DNA of 64,000 bases, taken from assembly GCF_030936135.1 (NCBI RefSeq), contig NC_082610.1, positions 21,524,428-21,588,427 of the forward strand, given 5' to 3'. Below the pieces are notes generated by a model that made no database searches, was not told the origin of the DNA, and saw only the letters and a list, made by a program, of their open reading frames with translations. Positions within the stretch are counted from its first letter, which is position 1. Every line of letters begins with the position of its first letter. Below are positions 24,649 through 37,000 of this stretch, piece after piece. A program made the translations under genes and the position numbers. Origin of the DNA: Gavia stellata. Its lineage: Eukaryota; Chordata; Aves; Gaviiformes; Gaviidae.

Positions 24649-26834
24649 GCTTATTTGTTTTTTAATTCCTGCTTGTTTCCTCAGAAACATGAAATTTGTA
24701 TAATTTTGATATATCATAATTTCATATTCGGAAGTTGAACAAATTATAAAATACTGTAAAAAGAAAAGAAGATCCATTACCAAGAACAGCACAATAGCTG
24801 CTACAAAGAGAGCTATCCATGCTTCATCTCCTAGCTATGCTTTTCCTTTTTATTTATTTGCTGGGGCCAGGGTTTATTTTGCTAGATGAAGCAGCAGTGA
24901 CTGAAGGCAATTCTGCTTAGTTCTTCTTGCTCACGTAAAGCCATTTGAAGAAGTTCCATTCATTAGCACCTAATTTCCAAGATCCTTGTAAAGAGAAAGG
25001 CAAATTATCCACTTATTTGAAAAGCTATTTTCCCCCCAATATAGTACCCACATGTTCCAATTCTATTCGGTTAAAGTTTTTCTTCTCAATCTTTTCTGTA
25101 CAGTTGTCAACCCCTTGACCTACCCAGGACTGGATTTCTGGCGCCCTTTTCCCCAAGACAGTTTTCACCTTTGTTATGAAACCAAACCTTTCTTTAGCAC
25201 AAAAGGGCTACACTTAGTTAAGAAAACTGATGCGTATTTCCTACCTGGCTGTTTCAGGAAGAAATGTGTGGCTGTGTCAATGTTGTTCTCAAATAATTTC
25301 ACCACTGACCGCAAAAAGCATTACTTGTAAGAGCACAAAGCTAGTTCCAGCTTTCCTTACTGAATATATAACCCTCTTTGACAGAGTTTTTCAGTCTGTT
25401 AACAATTACAGAAATTGCTTCTGCTAGGCTTGTGTATTACATCATATATTACCAACTACTGCTTTGTATTTATTTTTTTGTTTTCAGAATATAATTACAA
25501 TCCTAGTCACCAGAGCCTGGGAGTGTTTTTACAGACTGAGTTTATACCATCTGTAATATAAAAAAATATTAAATCAAATCGGTTTTACCTCTCTCTAATG
25601 AAAAAGATAATTAATTTCAGCTTTTTACATCTAGTAGTTGGGTTTTTGTTGCTTCAGTGTAAACTCTTACACATTCTAGTGCCTTGTATTTTTTATTATC
25701 AAATCGATATTAATTTCATTTATGCCCATCTCATTTATACAGTGACTGCAAAATTTATGCAGAAAATGCAGAAATTTTCCCTCAAGGCTTCTTAGCTGGC
25801 ACCTTGGGTGAAAGTCTCAGCATTATATGTATCATGTTTATCAGAGACGAGAGCCTAGGGGTGTTACTCAAAGCTGTAGCTCATGTCTTCTTTGTTCATT
25901 TCCCTTTCTATGCTCTTTCTATCTCTCCCCTGCACTCCTATCCTTTACTTTTCGTGTTAGAATTTTCTTACCTGTCCCACTCTAACTCCATTTCAATTCT
26001 CTGCATTATTTCTTTTAACTTTTTCCTCATTCTTTATTATTTTGCAACCTCTTGACTAGTCAAAATCTTCAGATTTTTCTTTCTAATTGTTTTTATGTCG
26101 TTATTTGAGCTCATCTCTCTTTTGGGCTTAATAACTTGCCATTTTGTATCATGGCACTGTCTCCTGCTGTGTGTATTCAAATTAAGATGCATCTGAAGAT
26201 GAGACTGTATTATACTAAATTCAGTTTTCCAAGGATTCTAACAGTCCCTCTTACAATGTATTTATCTTTTTCTACTCCTCCCAATAATTTTTCATTTTAT
26301 TTTGCATTGCTATTCCTAATTGCTATTTTTAATCCATACTTACATCACTAGTCCTAACTCTAGTTTCTTATGTACTAGTGTTAATCCTACTGAACTTCAC
26401 CTCCACTGGGAATTTTAGTGAGTTGATTTCAAGGCATGATTTAGCAACACAAGCTGGTTTCTTCTTTTTTTCACACTTTGCTTCCTTATGGAGGGTCTAT
26501 TGACTCTACAGCCCTTGTATGCTCTTCTGATTTATGACCTCATAGTGACTCTATCTGGGGACAAATACTTTTTAAGATGATGCCTTTATGTAGGTATTAA
26601 TTCCAAAACCAAGAGAAATCATCTTAGGAATTGAAGGGCCCAGGAAGGGGTGAAGCGTATCACGTATGGAACACTTTGAGAATCCATTTTCTCCTGTGAC
26701 CTTCAGCAACCTCCAGCAGCAAATCCATTCACATATCAACTACCACTAATAAAAAAGCCCACCCTCTTATTAAGCAGTCTCACCTACTGTCCTGGCAAGA
26801 ATTTTTCATGAATCAACAAGACATGGAGAATATC
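24649..26834. other. Intergenic, pyrimidine-rich in part
   Basis: No supportable exon. From about 25880 to 26345 the plus strand is strongly T/C-rich. This may be the far end of TESMIN 3' sequence or plain intergenic DNA. Confidence 0.4.
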
Positions 26835-26840
26835 TTTATT
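26835..26840 (-). terminator. TESMIN: Candidate TESMIN poly(A) signal
   Basis: TTTATT on the plus strand is AATAAA on the minus strand, about 1.06 kb after the TESMIN stop. Nearer ATTAAA variants exist at 27576-27581 and, overlapping the stop codon itself, at 27893-27898. Which one is used cannot be told from sequence. Confidence 0.3.
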
Positions 26841-27897
26841 CTTTTAAGCATAAATGCCAAAAATATCTAAGCATATATTACGAACTTAGCATAAAATGTC
26901 TAAAAACAAAGAGCATTAATTTTTATATAATCTGTCAATTTATTTAGATGACAATTTTTATTTTTTTTTTCTTTTCCAGAAACATGGCAGCAAGTATCTT
27001 ACTCCTGTTAGAGAAAATAAAATCTGCTATTATCCCAACAGTGAGAATGAGAACAGGAAGAAACGTCACAGAGAAAATGTCTACATAAGAAAAATGAGTA
27101 ATTAAACAAAAGGTATTCCAAGCTTTAAGGGAAACTGGATTGCAAATGTAGGATTCAGCAAATTTAAATCCTAAATGCTATGTACGTAAAAGATTTTCCC
27201 ATCACAAACTCTTGTGCTTTGCAATAGGAGTAAAAAGGAGGTAATCTTCCTCCTATTCTTTATGAGGCTCATCTGTCTAACAAATCTAATGTTGAACAAA
27301 GTCTGGTATGGGGTTTTTTTCCAACAGTAAATACCAAACCTACTGACAACATTGCTCTGTTTTCCAAAAATAGTACATCTGCAGACAGCAGAAATAAGTT
27401 GCCAAAACAGAGAAGACTCAAAGCTAAACTTAGTAGATTTGTCTATTACCACTGGAAATTGAATTGTTTCACAATTCATAAGATAACCAAACTAAGAGAG
27501 CAAATTCTTACTCAGTTTTTACTGCATCTCCACTCACCTAAACATCCAATGAAGTAATTTTAAGTTAAACTTACTTTTAATAAGCATCTAGGTAAAGACT
27601 GAAGAATCGGCTCACAAAGCCCTACCTATAGAGAAAATCTGTTTTAGCAGAAAATATAATAAGCTTTCTACAGTATTAAGTTACTCGGAAAAATACTGGA
27701 TGTGGTGCTGGTTTCACTTACACCAGCATAATTCCAGAAAGAATTCAGCTGAAGTCAATGAAATTATTCCTATGAAAGATCAAAGTAAGAGCATTAAGTA
27801 GCAAAATTGTGGAGACTACGGCAACCTATCCATATTAATACTTAATGACTTTATAATACATTGAACATCATTCAACTTTCAGTCCTTTAGATTTTAA

Positions 27898-28060
27898 TTA
27901 TGCATGTAGGATCTGGGATAAACATCCCCCAAACTCCTCCATGATCATCTGCTCAGCTAGACAGGCAGAGTAACCTCTTTTTTCTGCCTCTTCAGCTTGC
28001 ACCAGGAGACAAGCACATACTGCTTTCACTTCTTCCCAAGATATACATACAGCTGGTTTC
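27898..28060 (-). CDS. TESMIN: TESMIN last coding exon
   Basis: The acceptor CCTGTCAG precedes 28060. The exon completes a split Arg codon (AG|G), encodes 53 further residues including [15 protein letters not shown] and [11 protein letters not shown], and ends at TAA (27898-27900). This tail is characteristic of tesmin and shows the C-terminus is intact, though shorter than in human, where it ends in an extra lysine-rich tail. Confidence 0.93.
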
Positions 28061-31000
28061 CTGACAGGGGAAAAAGAAACTAATATGAAATATCTCCATT
28101 TTAAATAGACAAAATAATTTAAAAGACAAACTGCAAAACTCAGTTAAGAGTTGGAATGCACAGAGCTGAATCAGAATAGCTGCACTGTTACTGTAAGATA
28201 CATCCTTGGAATTTCACTGTTCTACACTGAATAGCTTCTGCTTCTAACAGATTGTTTCTGAGTTTTTCTAATTTATCACATGGAAGACTGTGTTCACGCT
28301 ACATATTTAATCTATGCAAAAGCTGCCCAACAGGTGCAGACAGAGAAAGGTTATACAACAAGCCTCTTCCTCCATCTGCACGCAATAGTCAGATCCTGCC
28401 TCATGTACAAGGAAATGTGTTAAAAAGGCTTAGTCAGGGTCTAGGAGGTACTAAATGTAAACTCAGTCTACTGCTGTTAAAGGAAACAGCATCAAGCCCC
28501 TCAAGGATTCCGTGAATGGCACCTTAGCAGCCTTGCTTTGAAAAAACTCTTGAAACTACCAGTCATTAGCATCATAACTCATTCTACTATATTAATAACG
28601 TAACTCATCCTACTGTGCGATTCAAGCAAAGACATAACTTGGCACCATCTACCCCATCAATACACTACCAACAGCAGAAATTATTAAAATATTTTAAAAA
28701 TAGATAATCAGAAAGTATTTTCAAAATTGAATTAATGTAAGAATTTCAAGGTAATGGTTGATGCAAAGAAGCAAAGAAAATGATGTATGCAAACCAAAAA
28801 TCTTAGAGCCTGGAGTAAAGCTCCCTACAATCAATTAAGAGGTGGTTTAATTAATTTTAATTGTTATTAACAGGGGTTTCTATTTATTAGGTAAATGACT
28901 ATAAACCAACGAAAAATAGAGATTAGGCTACAACTGCGTTAGAAAGCATAACAACATCAGGATAGTACAGGCTTCTTAGAATTATTTTACAATCCAAATT
29001 GCCAACACAAACAAAATTGACAGGAGGTGGACCAAAGGAAGAAGAGATGGGAAAGAAGCAGTGACATAAACATGCTTATTAAATGAACATCACAAACATA
29101 TTAATAACGTAATTTTCTTAGTAATTCTTTGGTCAAGGTTTTGTTAGAAATGAATGCTTGAACATAGAAAAACTGAAGAACAGAGAAACTGAAGGAAAAA
29201 GATAAAGTAGCTAACGGGGAAAAAAAGTTGAGAGAATGAAGTATGTGATCAATATATAAATAACTGCTGTTTTGTAAGCAGAACTAATATATATATCCCT
29301 GAACTCTGTATACTATATTCTTAAGGGGTAGTTATAGCCTCTACTTTAGATACTCTTTTATTTATAGAAACCAGATAGCAAATGCTATGTGAAGTGATTC
29401 CTTGTATATAAGCCATCTGCCATTTTAGTCACTATTTCTTAGATAATTATGATAATGGTTACACGAAAAATTAATGAAGTCAGACCAATGGATTATGCAT
29501 CGCCATTTCCAAATATTCACCTGTCTGTCTTCAAGTTTGGTAATGTTTTGAATGTTGATGTTAAAACTGAGCTATTTCCTTCATTATTTCCAGTGTCCAT
29601 GTAGTTTAGCACATTCAGCTGTTTTTTTTCATCTGGACTTTCTTCATAATTTTTGCAATCAATGCATTTGCAAATAGAGGAACACATAATTTTAGCCTGG
29701 CAAATATAGAATACTTAGAATAAAAATTGTATAAATCTTAAATTAAACATACAATTGAGCAACCATTGGAGCTATACCACCAGGGGCTTATTCTAGATGT
29801 GCTGGTCTTGGATACTCTCAGAGCGAGACCATCAGTATCAATACAGTAAGGAAGCAAGACAGGTTTTTTTTCCATGGATTTCTCTCTGGAGATTGATGTT
29901 CTGTACATGGACAAATCACTCCTCCCCTCAATTTGTGGATAACTTTGCAAGATATCAAAATACCACAGATGCAAAGAAACTACCAGGATTAGAAGAAAAC
30001 CATTCCTCATTTCTTCAGGAGCAAGGCATTGGCTGAGAGCTCCTGATACCAAAAATTTCAGCTGATCAACTCAGCCAGATTCAATTCTTTAAAGACATGA
30101 CAAGAAAGACACTGTGCCTCCTATGTTCAAAAAGTCTTATGATGAAAAATGCAAAGAAGGAAGTGATTATTTTTAGCAACTGCTTGTTACAGAATATAGT
30201 CAATGTTAAGGTAGTAACTGATGAGAGGAAAGTTCACCTGACGCACCTCAAAGCACTCACAATAATTCTTGAGGCATCCTGAGCGCTTGCAATTACATCC
30301 TTTGTTATGGTGAGGTTTAATTTCTCCTAGTTTCCTTTTCCCAATCTTTGGTAAGAAAGCTTCTGGGTTTCTATCAAGACAGGCCTAAAACAAAAATTGC
30401 TAGATTATGAGAAATTCAAATAAATGTTTTTAAACACCTGAATGGCTGTGATCCAATGTTTAATTAAGTTCTTACTTTCCACTCTCATTATTGGTGGTTG
30501 AAGCCCATGGATAAAGGAGTCTTCCATGGCACATGAGAGCCGGAATTCAAAGATTCCAGAACACTAAGCTGACTTGGCTCTACCACGGGAAGCAACTTAC
30601 ATTGTTTTTGTGGAATAACCTAAATGACCCATCTACTATTCTCTTGGGGTTGGTTTTCTTTCACTGCCGATGCTACTTTCATCAGAAATAAAAAGTTCTC
30701 AGTGAAGAAAGAACTCTTGCATACACAGTTACATACACCTCAGAATTTTAAACATACCTTGTTTTATTAATGGTCCAATACAAAGACCACTCGCTGAAAT
30801 CAGCACTGGATTGGAACAGCAGGTTTTAATTAGGTCCCAAGACCTCAGAATGCCATGGACTACTAAAAGGCAGGTTAAAGAGGTTATATGCCCATTATGT
30901 ACAACATTTATGGATGGCACAGGTATGCTTTTGTCAGTGACAAACAAGATCTATTATGCTCTACAAGATGCCATCTACAGCAGTGAAAGGACTGCTTAGA

Positions 31001-34000
31001 CACCAACAACCCCATCAGGTGAACTACAGATGAGCATCTGATTTGAAAACTGGTTGTTGCATATTGACAGCAAAAACTGCCGTGACTTTGACTGGTTGGA
31101 TGTGGCAAAACTCTAACTCTAATTAGATCAACGTCTTGTATAATCCCGAAATGATGTGAATAATACAAAAAAGAGTTCTGAAGAGTTGCATACAAGAAGC
31201 ACAAAGCCATTAATATATCCTTAAAGCATCAGTAGCAGAATAAGACTTTTCATTATCACTTTAAAACTTACAAAACATAACATATATATTAGATTAAATT
31301 ATTGCCCAGATTGTGCAGTTTGATATACACACAAAAATTAGCCCACATATTATTATTTATTCCACTAATAAAATCAGTCTCCAAATGTAGAAGCAACCTG
31401 CTTCTACACTGCAGGGTTCAGTGTCGCTGCCAGGAGAGCCAACTTTGCATTGCTGCATGGGTCAACCAGAAAGACTAACACACACAACTGCAGAAGATCT
31501 GTCAATGAGAATAATAATTTGGATAGTAATAATTTGTTTTTCTTTAACTACTGTCTGACTTTGGGATACATTAAATTTTCCTTCAAGTGAAAAAATTTTC
31601 TGAAATTAAATGTGGGTTTGAATACTTCCTTCCAAGAATAAAAATTATCATTCAGTTAACACATCACTAGTTTTAATCCAAAGTATCAGAAGTTCTGTAA
31701 AACGAAGGAAAGAAATTCCTAAATTTCTTTATGTAAGAATAATACAGAGGCAACACTTGGCTTTATTTAGGTTAAAAATACCATATATCAAATATTGTAG
31801 CTAGTGGAAAAAACAATACTGCTACATTTTTCATACATGAAGCTGATACCAATGTGTACTGTACTTTTTTTTCTTTTACCTTAATGGCTTTAAATCGCTC
31901 AGTTTCATGAAGTTGATTGTTGTGGCAATTATTGCAGTTACAGTTGTTGCAAAAATCACCATTGGCAAAGCAATCACAATATCTATGATTAACATGTAAA
32001 ATAACATAAGAAATAAAAAAATTAACTAGTTTAAGTGTAAATTTTTTAATTTAAATTCTAATTCTAGGCAGAATGTTCAGTTTCTACTCATGAAAAATGT
32101 TCCTTCCTCTGTAATTTAATCACATCCAAACCTAGACAAAGAGCTTCTCTCTCTCTTTCAATTTTACGTTTTGTAAAATACACGCAGCCCATCAATGAAT
32201 TAAACTTTAATTATCGTGTATACATCTCTGTGCATATTATTTATGTATGAGAGCAGCAGCAAGACAGAGAAATTGTATTTTAGTATACAGCATTTACATT
32301 CTATATAGGGTTTTCCAGATACGCTCTGAACAATTAGTCTATTTTTCCTACTTTGGATTACATGCAGTCATCTACACCTCTGCATCAAATTCTGAGCTTG
32401 TGAGACACTAGTTTACATCAGCTGTGGATCTTTCTAATTCAGTGTCAGATGAGTAATTTTTGACATGTATGTACTGTTCATTTTAAAGCACAAATTTCTT
32501 GTATGTTTGTCCCTTCATCTATATACTGTTATTAGCATTTATTAAATGTTTATAAACTATTACTTACAATTTAAGACACTGAGATTTTGTGCAGTTACAC
32601 GGTTTCTTAGACTTTGTAACCCCTGAACCAAAAGGTAAGCTACACAGGTTGAAAAAGGAAAAAAATTAGAAAAAAAAATACAAATACAACTACAATGAAA
32701 ACTAATTGTTCTATAGTTTTGAAACAATAAATACTGATTTCATTTTTTTACACCAACGTTGGTGCTATTTAACAAGTGTGGCCTCACAGAATGTGTGAGA
32801 AAAAGAGAATAAGCAACCTGTAATCTCTGTCTATCCACCAGCTGTCACTACTCGGGACAGGTCTGCCCTTAGTCATACAACCTGGTAATGGTGGTGCAAC
32901 TGCAAAGCTCTCTCACCTTTCACACTGGGGTTGCATCTGCCTCTTATTTAAAAATGACCTGCAATTAAATATTATCAAAAGAATTCCATTAGTGTTAGAA
33001 ATACAGGCTAACCACATGCTAATTAGATTTAGAAACGTATCAATTAACTTTGAAAATTAAATGCTTTTCAGGCAAACGGACAGCACAATTGCACTGATCC
33101 TAAGAAAACCTGAAACCATGCTACATAGTCTTCATTGCCCAGCAACTGGCATCATGGCTACCAAGATATACACACAAAACATTGTTACAGAACTGCATTT
33201 TTGTTACAAGAGAGAAGCAGCTATGCAACATGAAAATGTCTAGGAGTCATTTCCGGTTTAAAATTCAAAAGTGGTCATGCATGTAAGATGTTTCATGCAT
33301 CTTACCCCTCTGAGGTCATTTTCACTGGTCCCTGCAGATTTTGTTCTAGATGGAACGTGGCAGTGCTAGCCACTGGTTGTAAGGGTCCATTTTCAAACTG
33401 TTCAAGATAAAATGCATATATCCTGTTTATGTTAACTTCTTAAAAAATACTCTTCTAAGTTAACAGAGAAAAAGTAACACAAACAAAATGCTTCAGGGAT
33501 AATCTGATTGCCAAGGTTACTGATAAAAACTCATGGAAGTAGAGTCATGAAAATGGCATGCACCTCCTCTTGGAAACCATTCAGTATGTCAGGAATCCCA
33601 TTTTTGCCGGTGCAAAGAACCAAGAACAGCTTTCAGTGCTGCAGTGTTGGTGCACTATTTTCAATTTACTGATAATTCTAGGTTCAGTTGCTTTTAATTC
33701 CAGTAGTCAATTGAAACTGGCTAGTGACTTGATGATTTACATTATGTTCAGCTGCAATATGACGTCTAATTGATTGAAGACTATGTAAAATTAAAAAAAG
33801 AATCAGCTCACAGGCCAAGAAACACACTGCAGATCTGTGGTCTCTTCAGACGTACGATTAATAAGGGCCCGGTTACGGAGAGAGACAAGGGAACTTGGAC
33901 TTAGCAGTGTTAGGTTAACGGTTGGATTTGATGATCTTAAAGGTCTTTTCCAACCTAAACGATTCTATGATTCTATGATAAGAACAATTAGGGTTATGCT

Positions 34001-37000
34001 GATATTACCAGTAATGGAGGGACAGTGAATAATTGTAAATCAGTGTTATTTTAATAGGTGATTAATCTAGCTGACCATAAAGAAGAGGAAAATTAATATA
34101 TTTAAAGCAAGAGAAGAAATCTAGGAAACAACTAATCTGGGATAAAGTTAGAGAAGAATTACAAGCCTGTCTACAATACTGCTCCAGCATGTTTAGGCAC
34201 CAATTTCCAGACCATACCGCCTTTAGAGATGAAAGACTCCCCAGGTCATTGTTTGATCTGACCCTTGGGTTTTTTCTTCCCTCTTTTATGATAGTGGCTG
34301 CTATCCACAAACCATTTTCTGTGTTTGTACTGACATCACATATTCACTTCACACAAATCAAAAGTTAACAATTAAAAATTTGCAATGATTTTTGCTACCA
34401 GCTCTGTTGGAAGTAACACAAGAGAAGCCAAACATCTGCAGAGATTTTTAGTCTTCTGTTCAATTCTCATCAACAAAAAAAAATAATTAACAAAAATTAT
34501 AAAGACTGTTAAGTCCTAATCAAGAGAAAAGAGTGTAAAAAATCCTACTGGAAGAAAATATACCCCTTCTTCTGGTAAAAGTCAGTGTGCTTTCCTTCAC
34601 CCCAAAAGAGTCTTAAAATGGTTCTCAGAAATAACATAATCTATATAATACCAAATTCAAGGTTTCAAAACTGGAATAAATTTATTTTTCTTATGGAAAA
34701 CTGTATTTTTAATTCTGGTATTACTTCTAGAAAATGTTGAAATCAGAAACCTTTATATGCAGAAAGTATACTGAGTGCTCCAAACTAGCTAAACCATCTC
34801 CAGAAAATCCATACAATTGTTACTTCCCAACATACACTTAACAACCCATTTTAAGAAAAGGAAAAAGAGTGGTTATTTTACTTAACAAGTTTAAAGGATA
34901 AAGCTTCTTTACCTCTTGTTCATTCAGAACTAGTTCACTTGGAACAGGCAAAAACTGCCCCAGAACAGCTGTTACAGGGTTGTCCACCTCTGAAAAGAAG
35001 ACATTTACCTGAGGACAGCAGAACTGCTCACAGTGTATAAAGTTTCATTTATGCATAAATATTTTTTGAATTAAACATACAGGCAAATTGGTATTTTCAA
35101 CTTCTTTTGTTAATAAAAAAAATTACCTGAAGCTGGCTGTCCTCTGTAAGCACTTTCTCCTACAATTTAGTTTTGAATCCAAACTTACTCTACAATAAAT
35201 AGTGCCAATGAAAGACCTAGAAGTTTTCTCTCCAGAAATGTTTTTCTCATTGCAAAAAAAAAAGAATAAAAACCTGACCACAGAAAAATATCCCTGACAG
35301 AAGAACCCACCACCAATTTGTCGGCTAGGAATTTGAACATAGGATGTTTTTACTCTATGACATCAAGTACATTTAAATTCAAATGCCATAGACTTATTTA
35401 TATTTTGATAAAGTAAGAAAAATGTCAGAAACAATTAAATATCTTTATCCTGAGTTCTTATTTTACAAATTTCCAGAGTTCTGAAAGAGCATCTGGAACA
35501 GAGGTCTTTAGCTTGTGTAAAAACCCATGGAGAAAACCATAGCTGTAAAAGTAAGTCTTTATCTAAGTCCTGGTGAAGAACTGCAGGTAAGTACATGAGC
35601 ATCCTAGCCTATGCAGAAAAAAAGCAAACATCAGTCGTAGTAAGATCACAAGATGAATCTTATACCTGTACCTACTTCCTTCCCATCTAAAGAAAGAAAA
35701 AAAATGGAAGCCAAAGGACTGCTTAATTCAAAAGTTGAAAAGATTAGTCCCTAGAAACTTTTAGATATAATTTCTGGACCTAATTCTTTTCCTTGCTGTG
35801 ATGATGAGTAAAACGGAGGGAAGCTTAAGCAGATAAAAACTAAAACCATACGCCAGCGCACTCCTCCTCAGCTTTTTCTTCCCTAAAGTTACAGGAAATG
35901 AATGAGTTTGAGTTTTATAAAGGAACATGACCTTTAACTTGAATGTGCCTGGTTTACTCTTCTGATGGCTTCTGACAAATATAAGTAAACAGCCTCCATA
36001 CCTGGAGCAGCTGCTGAGAGATGCTCACGCTCAGCACCTATTGATACTGAGTGCAATACCTGTGCTTGTATGGTGCTTAATATTAAAAAGCTTTGTTTTC
36101 GCATTGCCATCAAAATGCATCACTGTAATAAAATTATAATAGTAAATAATGAAATAAAGAATGTTAAGAATGTTTTTGAGGAAGCTATATTTAGGTAAAG
36201 AAATATTTATTTAAATTAAAACTAAACTACACTCAAATACTTTGCTGCTGCTCAGATGAAAATGCGCTACTCCGTCTAGCTAGCATTAACTTTAGGACCT
36301 CAGAAACCGCTTTCTTTAAAAACTGATGGCATTTCAAGTTCCCATAATTATGTAAATATTGGTGAGACATCCTGAATCCCAACGCTGAAGTATGCCCATA
36401 GCCCTCAACCCTACTATTCATTTACAGAGAAACAGTGACACTTGGTGGCAAGCTAGGGTAAATGAAAATGTATGCAGGTGCTTATGCTGTACGTGCTTTA
36501 TATGGAAAGTAATCCGTATATTAAAAACTTTCAATAAATTCATCATATCCATTACATCATTCTTATTACACTGAAGAGCCTAGCAATTTTTCAGTTATAA
36601 AATAAAGTAAAATAATAACCGGTGATAGCTACATTAGCTTTGGCTCATCTCCCCCTCTTGCTGCTTAAGAACATACACCCATGCAGTTGCACATTAACAA
36701 TCTATGATATTCTATCTGACAGGCTAGGGATAATTTTCATTTTTATTGTACCTGATTGAAGATAATTATGTTGGTCATGATAGTCAGGAATTAGATGAAC
36801 TGGTTTTAGTTCTTGTGTGCCACAACTGTTTATACAGAGTATTTGAGTACCTCCTTCCAACTGGCAGATAACCTGGAATGAGTAACTAATGATGATCTTT
36901 CCTCTAAGAAACTGTAATTCTAAGCATATAGATATAAAGGTTTTCAGAAGAGTACCACCTGTCTTATAAAGCTTCATAATCACAGACTGCAATCTCTCAA

